A stretch of 64,000 nt of DNA from Terasakiella brassicae (GCF_014641495.1 NZ_BMHV01000018.1:17936-81935), one strand, 5' to 3'. Counted from the first letter of the stretch, positions 30,730 through 40,329 are shown. Translations and numbers: made by a program. The notes: a model not told the origin generated them from the letters alone.

Positions 30730-30758
30730 CGCCAGTGCCCGATACTCGAGGACTGGCG
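30730..30758 (-). promoter_or_regulatory. hairpin in the ffh leader
   Basis: CGCCAGT (30730-30736) and ACTGGCG (30752-30758) form a perfect 7-bp dyad with a 15-base loop, 22 bases before the ffh start codon on the minus strand. No T run follows. It may be a leader structure affecting ffh expression or an operator; nothing more can be said. Confidence 0.35.
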
Positions 30759-30898
30759 GCACCCCTTAAGGTGACAATAATGTCAAAGAGGCCTGTGAAT
30801 TTGGCGCTGTTCTACTGGCTTTCAAACACAGAGTCAAGCAAAAGCGGACTTGTCTTGAAACCAAAAGATGAGTAGGTTGCGAGTCTTGGAAATTCAAT

Positions 30899-31636
30899 AT
30901 GGATAGCGATATGCTGTATTTCGTCGCCTTGCTTCTTTCTGTCGTCGCTGCACAAAGCACTTATGCCGCAGACGATATACGGGATTACGCGGAATTTCAG
31001 GCATTCCATGCCGAGAAAACCATTCAGGCAATTGATCTGGCATTGCTGGATGCCAGCGAACTGATTGAGCGCAACCCAGAGGCGGAAGAACTGGTTTTGC
31101 ACACCACATTGGCAAAATATGTTGAACGCACACCGGGCTTGCGCGCCATCATCTCAACAAACCGCACGGGTCAATTAAAGATCGACAGCTTTACCTATCC
31201 GGCAAAAGACATTGATTTGTCGGATCGCGAATATGTCAAAACGGTCCTCAACGCCGAGGAACGCGACTTATATATTGGTTCCCCGCTGGTCGGACGATCT
31301 TCCGGCGCAGCCTTTGTTCCCTTCGCGCGCGCTTTGCTGGATTCTGATAAAAAAGCCCTCGGTGCCATTGCCGGCATTATCCATCCCGGTTTTTTGATTA
31401 AACAAGATGCATTATGTCCGCAATGTATTGTCAGCCTGTTCAATGATCGCAATGAAGTCTTGGTCAGCTACCCCTCCAATACCCACTACCCCGGGGACTT
31501 TATTGAAAAAATCAACGCGTTAAATACGAATGGCGAACTGAATGGGACAATTAATGAGCATAAAATTCAAACCTGGGTTATTATATTAAAAAAATACAAT
31601 GTTCGCGTCAGCGTCAGCAAGTTCGCGAATAAATAA
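30899..31636 (+). CDS. secreted Cache/PDC-type sensor-like protein, copy 1
   Basis: 245 residues. An N-terminal signal segment (MLYFVALLLSVVAAQSTYA) is followed by a single PDC/Cache-like domain: a helical 'YAEFQAFHAEKTIQAIDLALLDASELIE', then 'VERTPGLRAIISTNRTGQLKIDSFTYPAKDIDLSDREYVKTVL' and 'DLYIGSPLVGR', the pattern seen in extracellular domains of chemoreceptors and GGDEF proteins. There is no membrane anchor or output domain after it, so it is probably a free periplasmic binding protein. CPQC near residue 181 is conserved in the next gene, a clear paralogue. Starts at 30899 and 30911 are both possible. Confidence 0.75.
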   Translation: MDSDMLYFVALLLSVVAAQSTYAADDIRDYAEFQAFHAEKTIQAIDLALLDASELIERNPEAEELVLHTTLAKYVERTPGLRAIISTNRTGQLKIDSFTYPAKDIDLSDREYVKTVLNAEERDLYIGSPLVGRSSGAAFVPFARALLDSDKKALGAIAGIIHPGFLIKQDALCPQCIVSLFNDRNEVLVSYPSNTHYPGDFIEKINALNTNGELNGTINEHKIQTWVIILKKYNVRVSVSKFANK

Positions 31637-31721
31637 TAATTTTATTCCAATAAGTTCGCTATGATTGTGTTCTACGTTACGTACTGATATGGTTGCCTCG
31701 GTTTCTTCTTAGAGTGGTCTA

Positions 31722-32456
31722 ATGGTGCGTTTTTTCCTTCTAACCTTGATGTTTCTGTTCAGTGGCGTTCATGCATACGCCAATATGGACAGGGAACTCA
31801 AGTTATCTGCGCTTTATCAAGCTGTTCATGCCCAAGGCCTGTTGCGTTCTGTCGATATTACATTGGTCGGGATCACCAGCCTGTTCAGCCACAAAGAAAC
31901 CAGCGCCATTAACGACCTGATCATTCATAATTCCCTGAACCGCCATGTTGAGCGCGTTCCCGGTCTCAGCGCCTTGTTCACCACAGATGTGAATGGCAAC
32001 CTGAAACATGACAGCTTTCGCTATCCGACCCGCGCGTTGGATCTGAAAGATCGCGCCTATATCAACAATGCATTGCGTTTAACCAGTAACGAGCTTTATA
32101 TCGGTGAACCGATTAAAAACGCCATTGTCGCCTATGACAGCTTGCCCCTGTCGCGCCCGATCTTTAATGATCAAGGTTACATCACCGGTGTCGGTGTGGC
32201 GATTATGACGCCGGACCATTTATTGCAACGGACCAAAATCTGTAAAAAATGTGTGGTCTCTATTTTCAAGACCAACGGCACAAAGATCGTCAGCTTTCCG
32301 GCTGCCGTTCAGGCCCAGCCCGACATTCAGAAATTTATGGCGGATCATCCGGACAACACCATTGTTGATATCCCCATCAACAAACTGCCGACCCTGACCG
32401 TCTGGACACAAATTGCAGATTACAATCTCGTCCTGCTGTATTCTTACTTCAAATAA
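31722..32456 (+). CDS. secreted Cache/PDC-type sensor-like protein, copy 2
   Basis: 244 residues with a signal peptide (MVRFFLLTLMFLFSGVHAYA). It is a tandem paralogue of the gene at 30899: 'LNRHVERVPGLSALFTTDVNG', 'HDSFRYPTRALDLKDRAYINNAL' and 'ELYIGEPI' align directly, and the CKKC at about 175 matches CPQC of copy 1. No transmembrane or output domain follows. The two genes are 85 bases apart and probably co-expressed. The partner protein and ligand are unknown. Confidence 0.75.
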   Translation: MVRFFLLTLMFLFSGVHAYANMDRELKLSALYQAVHAQGLLRSVDITLVGITSLFSHKETSAINDLIIHNSLNRHVERVPGLSALFTTDVNGNLKHDSFRYPTRALDLKDRAYINNALRLTSNELYIGEPIKNAIVAYDSLPLSRPIFNDQGYITGVGVAIMTPDHLLQRTKICKKCVVSIFKTNGTKIVSFPAAVQAQPDIQKFMADHPDNTIVDIPINKLPTLTVWTQIADYNLVLLYSYFK

Positions 32457-32464
32457 AAAGATTG

Positions 32465-33364
32465 TTATTCGCCTTTGGGCCAACGTCGGTGAAGCCAAAG
32501 CCATTGTTCCGGTTTTTCCCGGATCCAGTTTTCCAGAATACGGTTAATTTCCGTCATAATCTTCATAAGATCATCTTGACGATTACCGGTTTTTTCAATT
32601 TGCAACGGCGGATAAAAGGTCATGCGAAAACGTGTCTTCTCAATCCGTTCCAATTGCATCGGAATGATCGGACAGTCAAATTTCAGGGCAAATTGCGCAA
32701 TGGCCGGGGCTGTCATGGCATCACGACCAAAAAAGGGCACCGCAATGCCATCGTTCATTTTTTGATCAACCAATAAAGCCAGATGCCCGCCATTCTTTAA
32801 AATATTCAAGGCCTGACGCGCCCCTTTTGTGCCTTTGGGCAACAAGCTGCATTCCGGCGTGGGCATACGTTTGGCAAACAAATCACGCACATAAGGATTA
32901 TCGGGTTCGCGGTAAATCATATGGATCGGCAAACTTGGTGTACGTTGTGCACTGGCGCGCGCACTCAATTCCCAATTGGCAAAATGGCCGGAAAAAAACA
33001 TTCCGCATTTGCCGTCATCACGCAACAAATCCACATAGTGCGGATTGATGATTTCAAAACGGTCCGTGTCTTCATAGACATTCATAGAGCCGACATGGGG
33101 AAATTCAAACGCAACCCGGCCCAAATTATCCCAAACCCCCAACAAAATTTCGTTAATTTCAGCCGGTGTTTTCTCAGGAAAAGCCCGTTGCAGGTTTTCA
33201 AGCCCGACTTTATTGGCCTTGGTGTGTGGACCGATCTTTCGGGCAAGCCATCCGCCAAGATTGGACGCTGTCTCAAATGACATAAGACGGATCAGAAAAT
33301 AAAGCCCATAGGCCAGCGCCCCCTGCAATGGGTGACTGATATATTTCTGTCGTAACGCTTTCAT
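32465..33364 (-). CDS. lipid A biosynthesis lauroyl/myristoyl acyltransferase (LpxL/HtrB family)
   Basis: 299 residues. The catalytic H-x4-[DE] motif appears as HFANWE in 'CGMFFSGHFANWELSARA'. 'GGHLALLVDQKMNDGIAVPFFGR' and 'PIIPMQLERIEKTRFRMTFYPPL' complete the LABLP acyltransferase signature. Inner-membrane enzyme adding a secondary acyl chain to Kdo-lipid A. Last gene of msbA-DUF374-waaA-lpxK-acyltransferase, overlapping lpxK by one base. Chain-length preference is unknown. Confidence 0.93.
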   Translation of the reverse strand: MKALRQKYISHPLQGALAYGLYFLIRLMSFETASNLGGWLARKIGPHTKANKVGLENLQRAFPEKTPAEINEILLGVWDNLGRVAFEFPHVGSMNVYEDTDRFEIINPHYVDLLRDDGKCGMFFSGHFANWELSARASAQRTPSLPIHMIYREPDNPYVRDLFAKRMPTPECSLLPKGTKGARQALNILKNGGHLALLVDQKMNDGIAVPFFGRDAMTAPAIAQFALKFDCPIIPMQLERIEKTRFRMTFYPPLQIEKTGNRQDDLMKIMTEINRILENWIREKPEQWLWLHRRWPKGE

Positions 33365-34347
33365 CAGGCTGGATCCGTAATTTTAGAAAGCACTGCCTTT
33401 AACATGTCTACCCTCTGCCAGACCAGAGAGATTTTTATGACATCGACTTCCTGAGCAAACTCTTTGGGCAAGCGCATATAATCTTTACGCGTTGTAATCA
33501 AACGCGCACCGGCCAGCTTTGCCCGGTCCCGCAATGGCCGGATATCGTCGATCAAATAAGGATGGTGATCAGGAAAAGGCACGCAATCCAGTAAATCACA
33601 ATCCATAGTGCGCAACGTTTCAAAAAACTTCTCCGGCCGACCGATCCCGGCAAATGCCAGCACCTTTCGCCCCACCAGGTCAGGGCGCTCCAAAGGCTGA
33701 ATATAGGCCTGCAACACCGGGATATCGGCGCGTATTTTCTGTACGCGTTCCAGTGCCCCGGTGATATCTGCCCCGATTAAAACCAAACCATCGGCGCGTT
33801 GTAACCCGCTTTGTAAACTTTCGCGCAAGGGTCCGGCCGGAAAAACTTTTTCATTGCCGTGACCATAGCCACCATCCACCACCAGCAAGGACACATCCTT
33901 GTGTAAATGCGAGTTTTGAAAGCCGTCATCCATGATGATGACGTCCGCCCCTTTTTTAACACACAATTTCGCCCCGGCAACCCGATCACGCGATACACAA
34001 ACCGGGGCAATTTCTTTTAACAACAACGGTTCATCGCCGACTTCATGGGTGCCATGTCCACCGACCATAAGCGGACCTTTCATATGCCCGCCAAATCCAC
34101 GTGACAAGAAATAAGGGTTCTTCCCGGCTGTTTGCAAATACTGGGCAATTGCCATCGCCGTTGGCGTTTTCCCTGCCCCGCCCATTGTCAAATTCCCAAT
34201 ACAAATAACGGGAATCGGGGCTTTCCACCGTGCCGGACGTTCCGCACGTGTTCGGGTGACTTTATTATAAAGACAAGCCAGTGGCGACAATAGCGTTGCC
34301 CACAGGCTGTTATATCCATATGCCCAAAAAGACGGTGCCTGTTTCAT
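33364..34347 (-). CDS. lpxK: tetraacyldisaccharide 4'-kinase
   Basis: 327 residues. Membrane-associated P-loop kinase that phosphorylates the lipid A disaccharide. 'FWAYGYNSLWATLLSPLACLYN' is the N-terminal membrane helix, followed by PVICIGNLTMGGAGKTPTA with the Walker A loop, and 'IIMDDGFQN' with the catalytic Asp pair. It overlaps waaA by four bases and the acyltransferase gene by one. Confidence 0.96.
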   Translation of the reverse strand: MKQAPSFWAYGYNSLWATLLSPLACLYNKVTRTRAERPARWKAPIPVICIGNLTMGGAGKTPTAMAIAQYLQTAGKNPYFLSRGFGGHMKGPLMVGGHGTHEVGDEPLLLKEIAPVCVSRDRVAGAKLCVKKGADVIIMDDGFQNSHLHKDVSLLVVDGGYGHGNEKVFPAGPLRESLQSGLQRADGLVLIGADITGALERVQKIRADIPVLQAYIQPLERPDLVGRKVLAFAGIGRPEKFFETLRTMDCDLLDCVPFPDHHPYLIDDIRPLRDRAKLAGARLITTRKDYMRLPKEFAQEVDVIKISLVWQRVDMLKAVLSKITDPA

Positions 34348-35624
34348 ACATGCCCCCTTCCTGCCCCACCGATGAACGGGGCCAAAGCCGACAATGTCCG
34401 CTGCAAAACCGCAGCTTCCCCCACAGCAACCTTAAGGGCGCGTTGTGCCTTTTCTTCCCGCAAGGCTTCATCCGACAACAATAACGTCACGGCCTTAACC
34501 ATCTCGGTTTCATCATGGACGATCATAACACTGTCTTGTTCGGCGAAACGGGCCATAATTTCTGCAAAATTCGTCATGTAGGGGCCGCACAGAAGGGCGC
34601 AATTCAGACGTGCGGCCTCCAACGGGTTTTGCCCCCCCAAAGGTTCCAGCGATTTCCCCATAAAGACGATCGGGGACAAACGGTAGAACAAACCCAGTTC
34701 CCCCATCGTATCGGCAAGATAGATATCGCAAGCCGGGTTTAAATCTTCTGCAATACTGCGCTGCGCCACCGATAACGATTGCGCCCGCAGATCAGCCGCA
34801 ATGGACGGCCCCCGTTCCGGGTGGCGCGGGGCAATAATCGTCAACACATCGGGCAAACGTTCTTTCAGACGGCGATGGGCCTGAGCGATCAGAACTTCTT
34901 CGCCATCATGCGTACTTGCCGCCATCCAGACCGGGCGCTTCCCTATTTTATTTCGCAATTGGGCTAATTCTGCATCATCTACCGGTAAATCTGGTGACGC
35001 ATATTTCAAATTGCCCGGACACTGCACATTTTGCGCCCCTAAATCACGATAACGCTGCGCATCTTCGTCGGTTTGGGCAAGGCATAAGTCGAATGCCCCT
35101 AAAAGCTTTTTCGCAAACCCCGGCACACGTTGCCATGTTTTCAGTGATTTATCGGACATACGCGCATTAATCAACGCCATCGAAACACCGCGTTTACGCG
35201 TTTCGCAAATCAGATTGGGCCACAGCTCGCTTTCCGCCCAAATGGCCACATCCGGTCGCCAATGATCCAGAAAACGGCGCACATAAGGCAAACGATCCAC
35301 CGGAATAAATTGATGGGTCACACCATCAGGTAATCTTTTTTCCATCAAGGCGGCCGATGTTACCGTACCGGTTGTCAATAAAATATGGTAATCGCTGTAA
35401 TCACGGCGCATGGCGTTAATCAAGGGCAATAGGGAAATGGCCTCGCCCACGCTCGCACCATGTAACCAAATCAAGGGCCCCGTTGGTCGACGCAAATTTG
35501 TTTGCCCTAGGCGTTCTGCATAGCGGGTCGGATGCTCCTTACCCTTGTGCAAGCGTTTTTGCAGATATCGGGAAATCAGCGGGGCCATAATCGTTGTTAA
35601 ACCGCGATAAAGCGAATAAATCAT
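34344..35624 (-). CDS. waaA: Kdo transferase (3-deoxy-D-manno-octulosonate transferase)
   Basis: 426 residues. A GT-B glycosyltransferase (family 30) that adds Kdo to lipid IVA. The catalytic region 'IWLHGASVGEAISLLPLINAM' with the conserved Glu, 'WPDVAIWAESELWPNLI'-like text and 'GKSLEPLGGQNPLEAA' for donor binding are present. An N-terminal hydrophobic anchor begins at residue 1. It sits between the DUF374 acyltransferase and lpxK genes, overlapping each by four bases. Confidence 0.96.
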   Translation of the reverse strand: MIYSLYRGLTTIMAPLISRYLQKRLHKGKEHPTRYAERLGQTNLRRPTGPLIWLHGASVGEAISLLPLINAMRRDYSDYHILLTTGTVTSAALMEKRLPDGVTHQFIPVDRLPYVRRFLDHWRPDVAIWAESELWPNLICETRKRGVSMALINARMSDKSLKTWQRVPGFAKKLLGAFDLCLAQTDEDAQRYRDLGAQNVQCPGNLKYASPDLPVDDAELAQLRNKIGKRPVWMAASTHDGEEVLIAQAHRRLKERLPDVLTIIAPRHPERGPSIAADLRAQSLSVAQRSIAEDLNPACDIYLADTMGELGLFYRLSPIVFMGKSLEPLGGQNPLEAARLNCALLCGPYMTNFAEIMARFAEQDSVMIVHDETEMVKAVTLLLSDEALREEKAQRALKVAVGEAAVLQRTLSALAPFIGGAGRGHV

Positions 35625-36313
35625 ACGGCCTCCACCGGGGGATGGCCTGTCAGGCGGTCGCTTTCGTTGGTGATACGTGTCAGTTCTTCTTCCACCTTTA
35701 AACGGTAGGCTTCCAGTTCCGTCCCTTTGGCCTCTTTGGGCACATGGATCGGATTGCCCCAGACGAACACACCTTTGCTAAAGGGAAAGGCCACACAAAA
35801 ACGATCCCAACTGCGCACATGCTTTCTAGAAACACTGCCAAACGCACAAGGGATAACCGGAACTTGCGCCATCTTGGCAACATTGACCACCCCGTTTGAA
35901 GCCCGCATACGCGGTCCGCGCGGCCCATCCGGTGTAATGCCGATACACTCACCATTTTTCAAAGACTTCAACATTGAACGCAAGGCTGTTGCACCACCCT
36001 TGGAAGTCGAGCCTTCAATCGTCTGAATACCAAAATGACCAACAGTGCGTGCAATCAATTGCCCGTCACGATGTTGGGAAATCAGCATGTGAATGGTTTT
36101 TTTGCGGTTCCAGCAATAAGGCATCAACAAAATGCGCCCATGCCAAAAGGCCAGAATAAACGGCCTGTCCGCATCCCAATAGTCTTGAGCAACCGCGCCA
36201 TTGATCACCTGCCAACGGCCCGTGGCATACACAAAGCGAATGTACTGCGCCCCGATCCAGCACAGGATTTTTCGAAACCCGTCCGATTTTGTGATGGATT
36301 TCAAAAGGCTCAT
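35621..36313 (-). CDS. DUF374 lysophospholipid acyltransferase-like protein
   Basis: 230 residues. It starts with a membrane helix, followed by 'FILAFWHGRILLMPY' (H-x4-[DE]-related region), 'ISQHRDGQLIARTVGHFGIQTIEGSTSKGGATALRSML' and 'GITPDGPRGPRM', the signature of the DUF374 acyltransferases. It typically sits beside waaA and msbA in alphaproteobacteria, suggesting a role in lipopolysaccharide or phospholipid acylation; the substrate is not established. It directly follows msbA without spacer and overlaps waaA by four bases. Confidence 0.88.
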   Translation of the reverse strand: MSLLKSITKSDGFRKILCWIGAQYIRFVYATGRWQVINGAVAQDYWDADRPFILAFWHGRILLMPYCWNRKKTIHMLISQHRDGQLIARTVGHFGIQTIEGSTSKGGATALRSMLKSLKNGECIGITPDGPRGPRMRASNGVVNVAKMAQVPVIPCAFGSVSRKHVRSWDRFCVAFPFSKGVFVWGNPIHVPKEAKGTELEAYRLKVEEELTRITNESDRLTGHPPVEAV

Positions 36314-38116
36314 TTAAGCCTCCGTTGCTTCTTCGCTGAACTGCATGGCATATAGACGAGCATAAATTCCGTCCATATCAACCAGTTGCTGATGATTGCC
36401 CTGTTCAACCACGCGACCACGGTCAATCACATAGATCAGGTCGGCATCTACAACCGTAGACAAACGGTGGGCAATCACCAACGTTGTGCGATCTTTCATC
36501 AATTCCTGCAAGGCCGCCTGAACTTTGCGCTCGCTTTCCGTATCCAAGGCAGAGGTCGCTTCATCCAGCAACAGGATCGGTGCATTTTTCAACATGGCAC
36601 GCGCAATGGAAATCCGCTGGCGTTGCCCACCGGATAACTTAAGGCCACCTTCACCGACCATCGTGTCATAACCATCGGGCAATTCCATAATAAATTCATG
36701 CGCCGCCGCATTTTTCGCAGCCTTGATCACATCTTCCTCGCTGGCGTCCATACGCCCATAAAGGATATTGGCGCGGATGGTATCGTCAAACAGAACGATT
36801 TCCTGACTGACCAACGCACAGGCTTTGCGAAGCGAGGCAATGCTTACCTCGCGCACATCCTGTCCATCAATAGAGACCGTCCCTGCATTCACATCGTAGA
36901 ACCGGGGCACCAGATTGAGAACTGTTGATTTGCCCGCCCCGCTCGGACCCACCAAGGCAACGGTTTTACCGGCAGGCACATGCAAGTTTAATTTGCGCAG
37001 GGCTGTTTTTTCTTCTTCATAGGAGAAATCAACATTTTCAAAACGAATATCTCCGCCTTGAACCGAAATCCGTTTTGCGTTCGGCGCATCGTTAATGGTC
37101 GAGTCCACTTCCAACAAACGATAAAGGCGTTCTGCCCCGGCTAAACCGCCTTGCATTTCTGAATTGAGGTGAGCCAAACGTTTTGCCGGTTCGTAAACCA
37201 TGAAGGCCGCCCCGATAAAGGCAAAGAAATCCCCCGGGGTTTTCACACCTTCGATCACCTGATATCCGCCATAGACAATAATCAGCGCAATGGCAAAACC
37301 GGCAACCCCTTCCATAATCGGCGAATTCAGCGCCTTTGTACGCTCCGCCTTAAAAACCAGCTTGCGTACAATCTCGGTTAAATCACGCACACGGGTCCGT
37401 TCATATTTTTCCATACGATAGGCTTTGACATGACGAATGCCCGATAAAGTCTGGGACAACAATGTCACAAGCTGCCCGATCTGCACCTGCGTATTAACCG
37501 TCACTTTGCGGATCCGCTTCCCGATTTTTAGAACCGGACCGATTGTGACCGGAAACACGACCAAGGCCAGTAATGCCAACTGCCAATTGGTCGAGACCAT
37601 CACAATGATCATGCCGACCAGCAAGGTGCTGTCCTTGCCCGCACTGGTCAAAACCTTGGTTGCCGTGGCCCGCATCAACAACACATCATTGGTAAAACGC
37701 GACACCAGCGTACCGGATGGATTAGCATGGAAATAAGCCAGATCCAGCCCCATCAAATGATCATACAGGCGCACCTGAAGGTCGGTAATAATACGCAAAC
37801 CCAGCCACGACATCGCCACCGTTTGCCCAAATTGCGCCAACCCCTTGGCAACAAAGACAAAGACAATTGCCAAACCTAAGGGCCATAACATATCACCGTT
37901 TTTACTGACGAAAATATCGTTTACAACGGGCTTCAACAGCCACATGCTCAGGGCTGCCGCCGCCGACGAAATACCCATAAACAAAAGGGCAAGCGTCAAT
38001 TGCGTGATATAAGGACGTACGCTTTCCTTGATGAGGCGTTTCATCAGGGAAAAAGTACGTGTATCAAGCTGTGTTTTCGGTTCCAACGAGAGCTGTTCCT
38101 CATAGGGGGTCGTCAA
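36314..38116 (-). CDS. MsbA-like lipid A exporter, ABC transporter with fused permease and ATPase
   Basis: 600 residues from TTG 38116; an ATG at 38044 (MKRLIKES) is an alternative start, and neither has a strong ribosome-binding site. Residues 35-330 carry six membrane helices of the type I exporter fold. The ATPase has Walker A GPSGAGKST, signature LSGGQRQR and Walker B ILLLDEATSALD. Its position at the head of the lipid A operon points to MsbA, which flips lipid A-core to the periplasmic face; by sequence alone it is an MsbA/half-size multidrug exporter. Confidence 0.92.
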   Translation of the reverse strand: MTTPYEEQLSLEPKTQLDTRTFSLMKRLIKESVRPYITQLTLALLFMGISSAAAALSMWLLKPVVNDIFVSKNGDMLWPLGLAIVFVFVAKGLAQFGQTVAMSWLGLRIITDLQVRLYDHLMGLDLAYFHANPSGTLVSRFTNDVLLMRATATKVLTSAGKDSTLLVGMIIVMVSTNWQLALLALVVFPVTIGPVLKIGKRIRKVTVNTQVQIGQLVTLLSQTLSGIRHVKAYRMEKYERTRVRDLTEIVRKLVFKAERTKALNSPIMEGVAGFAIALIIVYGGYQVIEGVKTPGDFFAFIGAAFMVYEPAKRLAHLNSEMQGGLAGAERLYRLLEVDSTINDAPNAKRISVQGGDIRFENVDFSYEEEKTALRKLNLHVPAGKTVALVGPSGAGKSTVLNLVPRFYDVNAGTVSIDGQDVREVSIASLRKACALVSQEIVLFDDTIRANILYGRMDASEEDVIKAAKNAAAHEFIMELPDGYDTMVGEGGLKLSGGQRQRISIARAMLKNAPILLLDEATSALDTESERKVQAALQELMKDRTTLVIAHRLSTVVDADLIYVIDRGRVVEQGNHQQLVDMDGIYARLYAMQFSEEATEA

Positions 38117-38206
38117 ATTTTGCGGACAATATCACGGGTTTGTCGATTGTGCTACCGCTTCATTTCATTGTTTGTGTTTAAAGAAGAGATAGAGTAAAGA
38201 ACGCCT

Positions 38207-38977
38207 ATGGAAGATAAAATCGTAAGCGCCGTTCAACAAACCGTCGATCAGGGCGTTGGCGCACGGAGCGTCCCCTTTGACTGGCAAGGCAAACGCTACT
38301 GGATCAAAATCGCCCTGCGTGAACAAGCAAACAATTGGCATCGGTTTCAAAACCTGTTTGCCGGATTGTTACGATGCCCCATGCTGCGCGCCACCGTTTC
38401 CGATGCAATGGATGACGGGTTAAACGCCGAAGCCCGACGATTACACAAAATTGCGACGCGCGGCGTGCGCGTTCCCAGTGTTATTGCCCAACGCCCGGGA
38501 TGGATTTTACTGGACGATATCGGCGACAGCCTGTTTGAGCAGATCAACAGGCATAACGACCCGCAAACTCTGATCTTAAAAGCTGCCAATGCACTCAGCA
38601 CGCTGCATCAAGCTGGCGGCTGGCATGGCACCGGACAATTACGTGATATGATCCTGTGTCCGGATGGAGAAATCGGTTTTATCGATTTCGAAGAAAATGT
38701 CGGGGAAGCAATGGACGCATCAGCCGCTCAAGCCCGTGATATTTTGCGGTTTTTGATCTCGTCCGTTCGCTTTGATGGCGGTGACGGGGCCTTACTGCGT
38801 GCCATTATGGAAATCTATCAAGACAAATCCCCGTCTGCCGTTTGGCCCCATATTCGCGGTGTCATCCGTTGGGCAATACCTTTGACGTTCCTGTTAAAAC
38901 CATTTCGCAAAAAACTGGGGCGCGACTTGCGCCACGCCCTGCTTGTTATTGAAGCCTTAAAAGGGTCGCTTAAGTAA
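38207..38977 (+). CDS. atypical Kdo/WaaP-type kinase-like protein
   Basis: 256 residues with the outline of a small kinase of the lipopolysaccharide kinase/phosphotransferase group: an N-terminal lysine-containing 'WQGKRYWIKIAL', then 'LHQAGGWHGTGQLRDMIL' and 'IGFIDFEENVGEAM'. The catalytic loop reads HGTGQLRD (140-147) without the canonical Asp two residues after His, and the metal motif is DFE (160-162) rather than DFG. It may be a divergent kinase using another residue, or a pseudokinase. Divergent from the msbA-lipid A operon, which supports a role in envelope glycolipid modification. Confidence 0.65.
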   Translation: MEDKIVSAVQQTVDQGVGARSVPFDWQGKRYWIKIALREQANNWHRFQNLFAGLLRCPMLRATVSDAMDDGLNAEARRLHKIATRGVRVPSVIAQRPGWILLDDIGDSLFEQINRHNDPQTLILKAANALSTLHQAGGWHGTGQLRDMILCPDGEIGFIDFEENVGEAMDASAAQARDILRFLISSVRFDGGDGALLRAIMEIYQDKSPSAVWPHIRGVIRWAIPLTFLLKPFRKKLGRDLRHALLVIEALKGSLK

Positions 38978-38979
38978 AA

Positions 38980-40329
38980 TCAGGCAGATGATCCGGCAAC
39001 GGTTAATCCTTCGATCCGCAAGCTAGGCGCATTCGTGCCATAACGAAATTCCAGATCGTCCGCAGGCGTTAAATTCAGGAACATATCCTTCAAATTCCCT
39101 GCAATCGTCAACTCAGAAACCGGAAACGCGATTTCGCCGTTTTCAATCCAGAAACCGGCAGCCCCACGGCTGTAATCCCCGGTGACACCATTGACCCCCA
39201 TGCCGATCAATTCCGTCACATAAAAGCCCTGTTTGATATCGCCGATCAATTCTTCCAGACTATGTTTTCCGGCTTCCATGTAAAAATTGGTGACACTGGG
39301 CGATGGCGGCGAGCCGACCCCGCGCGCAGCATGTGCTGTACTTTCCAATCCCAATTGACGGGCAGAGCGTAAATCCAGAATCCAGCTTTGCAAGACACCG
39401 TCTTTAACAATCTCGCGCTTTTTATTGGCAAGTCCTTCCCCGTCTATTGGTTTGGAACGCAACCCCCGCTTTCGGTGCGGGTCATCCACAATTGAAATAT
39501 CGGGATTAAAAATGGTCTGTCCCATTTTGTCTTTGAGAAAACTTGTCCCGCGTGCAATCGAATTGCCATTAATCGCCCCGTTTAAATGCCCGAGCAAGCT
39601 TTGCGACACACGGGTTGAATAAACCACCGGCACCTGCTGGCTGGTCACACGGCGCGGATTTAGTCGTTTAACGGCCTTTTCCCCGGCACGTTGCCCCACC
39701 AGCGCAAAATCTTCAAGGTCTTCGGCATAAACAGCAGAGGTATAATCATAATCACGTTCCATCTGCGTCCCCGTTCCCGCCAAAACAGAGGCACTAACCG
39801 AACACCCCGATGAGCGATAGGCATGGGCCAATCCGTTGGACGCCGCAATCGCCACATCATTGCGCGACCACGAGGCTTCCGCCCCTTCGGAATTTGTCAC
39901 ACCCTCAACCGCGCGCGCAGCATCTTCAGCCTCGGTTGCCCATGAAATCAGGGTTTGTTCGTCCGGCTCATACGGATCATATCCATCGACATCGGGAAAT
40001 TCTGTTGCCAATTGGTCCGTATCCGCCAATCCACAAAATGGATCTTCCGGTACCACACGGGCCATATCCACACAACGTTGCGCCAATTCATCCAAAGCGT
40101 CAGCCTTGAAATCCGCAGAAGAAACAATCGCCTGACGTTTACCGATAAAGACACGCAAGCCCAAATCCTGACCTTCGGCGCGTTCCAGATTTTCCGGTTG
40201 CCCCAAACGTTGGGACAAGGACAAAGACGTGCCCTGCACCAAAACCGCATCCGCCGCATCGGCCCCTTTTTGACGCGCCTTTGCAATCAGGTCATTCAGC
40301 AGGTCGAGATTGTTTTGATGCTGGCTCAT
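38980..40329 (-). CDS. pmbA: TldD/PmbA-family metalloprotease subunit PmbA
   Basis: 449 residues. 'GADAADAVLVQGTSLSLSQRLG', 'GLRVFIGKRQAIVSSADF', 'GTSFLKDKMGQTIFNPDISIVDDPHRKRG' and 'GVNGVTGDYSRGAAGFWIENGEI' match PmbA/TldE. In E. coli it forms a heterodimer with TldD and matures peptides such as microcin B17. No tldD is in the window. Convergent with the kinase-like gene, two bases apart. It may be co-transcribed with ubiD, 59 bases upstream. Confidence 0.94.
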   Translation of the reverse strand: MSQHQNNLDLLNDLIAKARQKGADAADAVLVQGTSLSLSQRLGQPENLERAEGQDLGLRVFIGKRQAIVSSADFKADALDELAQRCVDMARVVPEDPFCGLADTDQLATEFPDVDGYDPYEPDEQTLISWATEAEDAARAVEGVTNSEGAEASWSRNDVAIAASNGLAHAYRSSGCSVSASVLAGTGTQMERDYDYTSAVYAEDLEDFALVGQRAGEKAVKRLNPRRVTSQQVPVVYSTRVSQSLLGHLNGAINGNSIARGTSFLKDKMGQTIFNPDISIVDDPHRKRGLRSKPIDGEGLANKKREIVKDGVLQSWILDLRSARQLGLESTAHAARGVGSPPSPSVTNFYMEAGKHSLEELIGDIKQGFYVTELIGMGVNGVTGDYSRGAAGFWIENGEIAFPVSELTIAGNLKDMFLNLTPADDLEFRYGTNAPSLRIEGLTVAGSSA

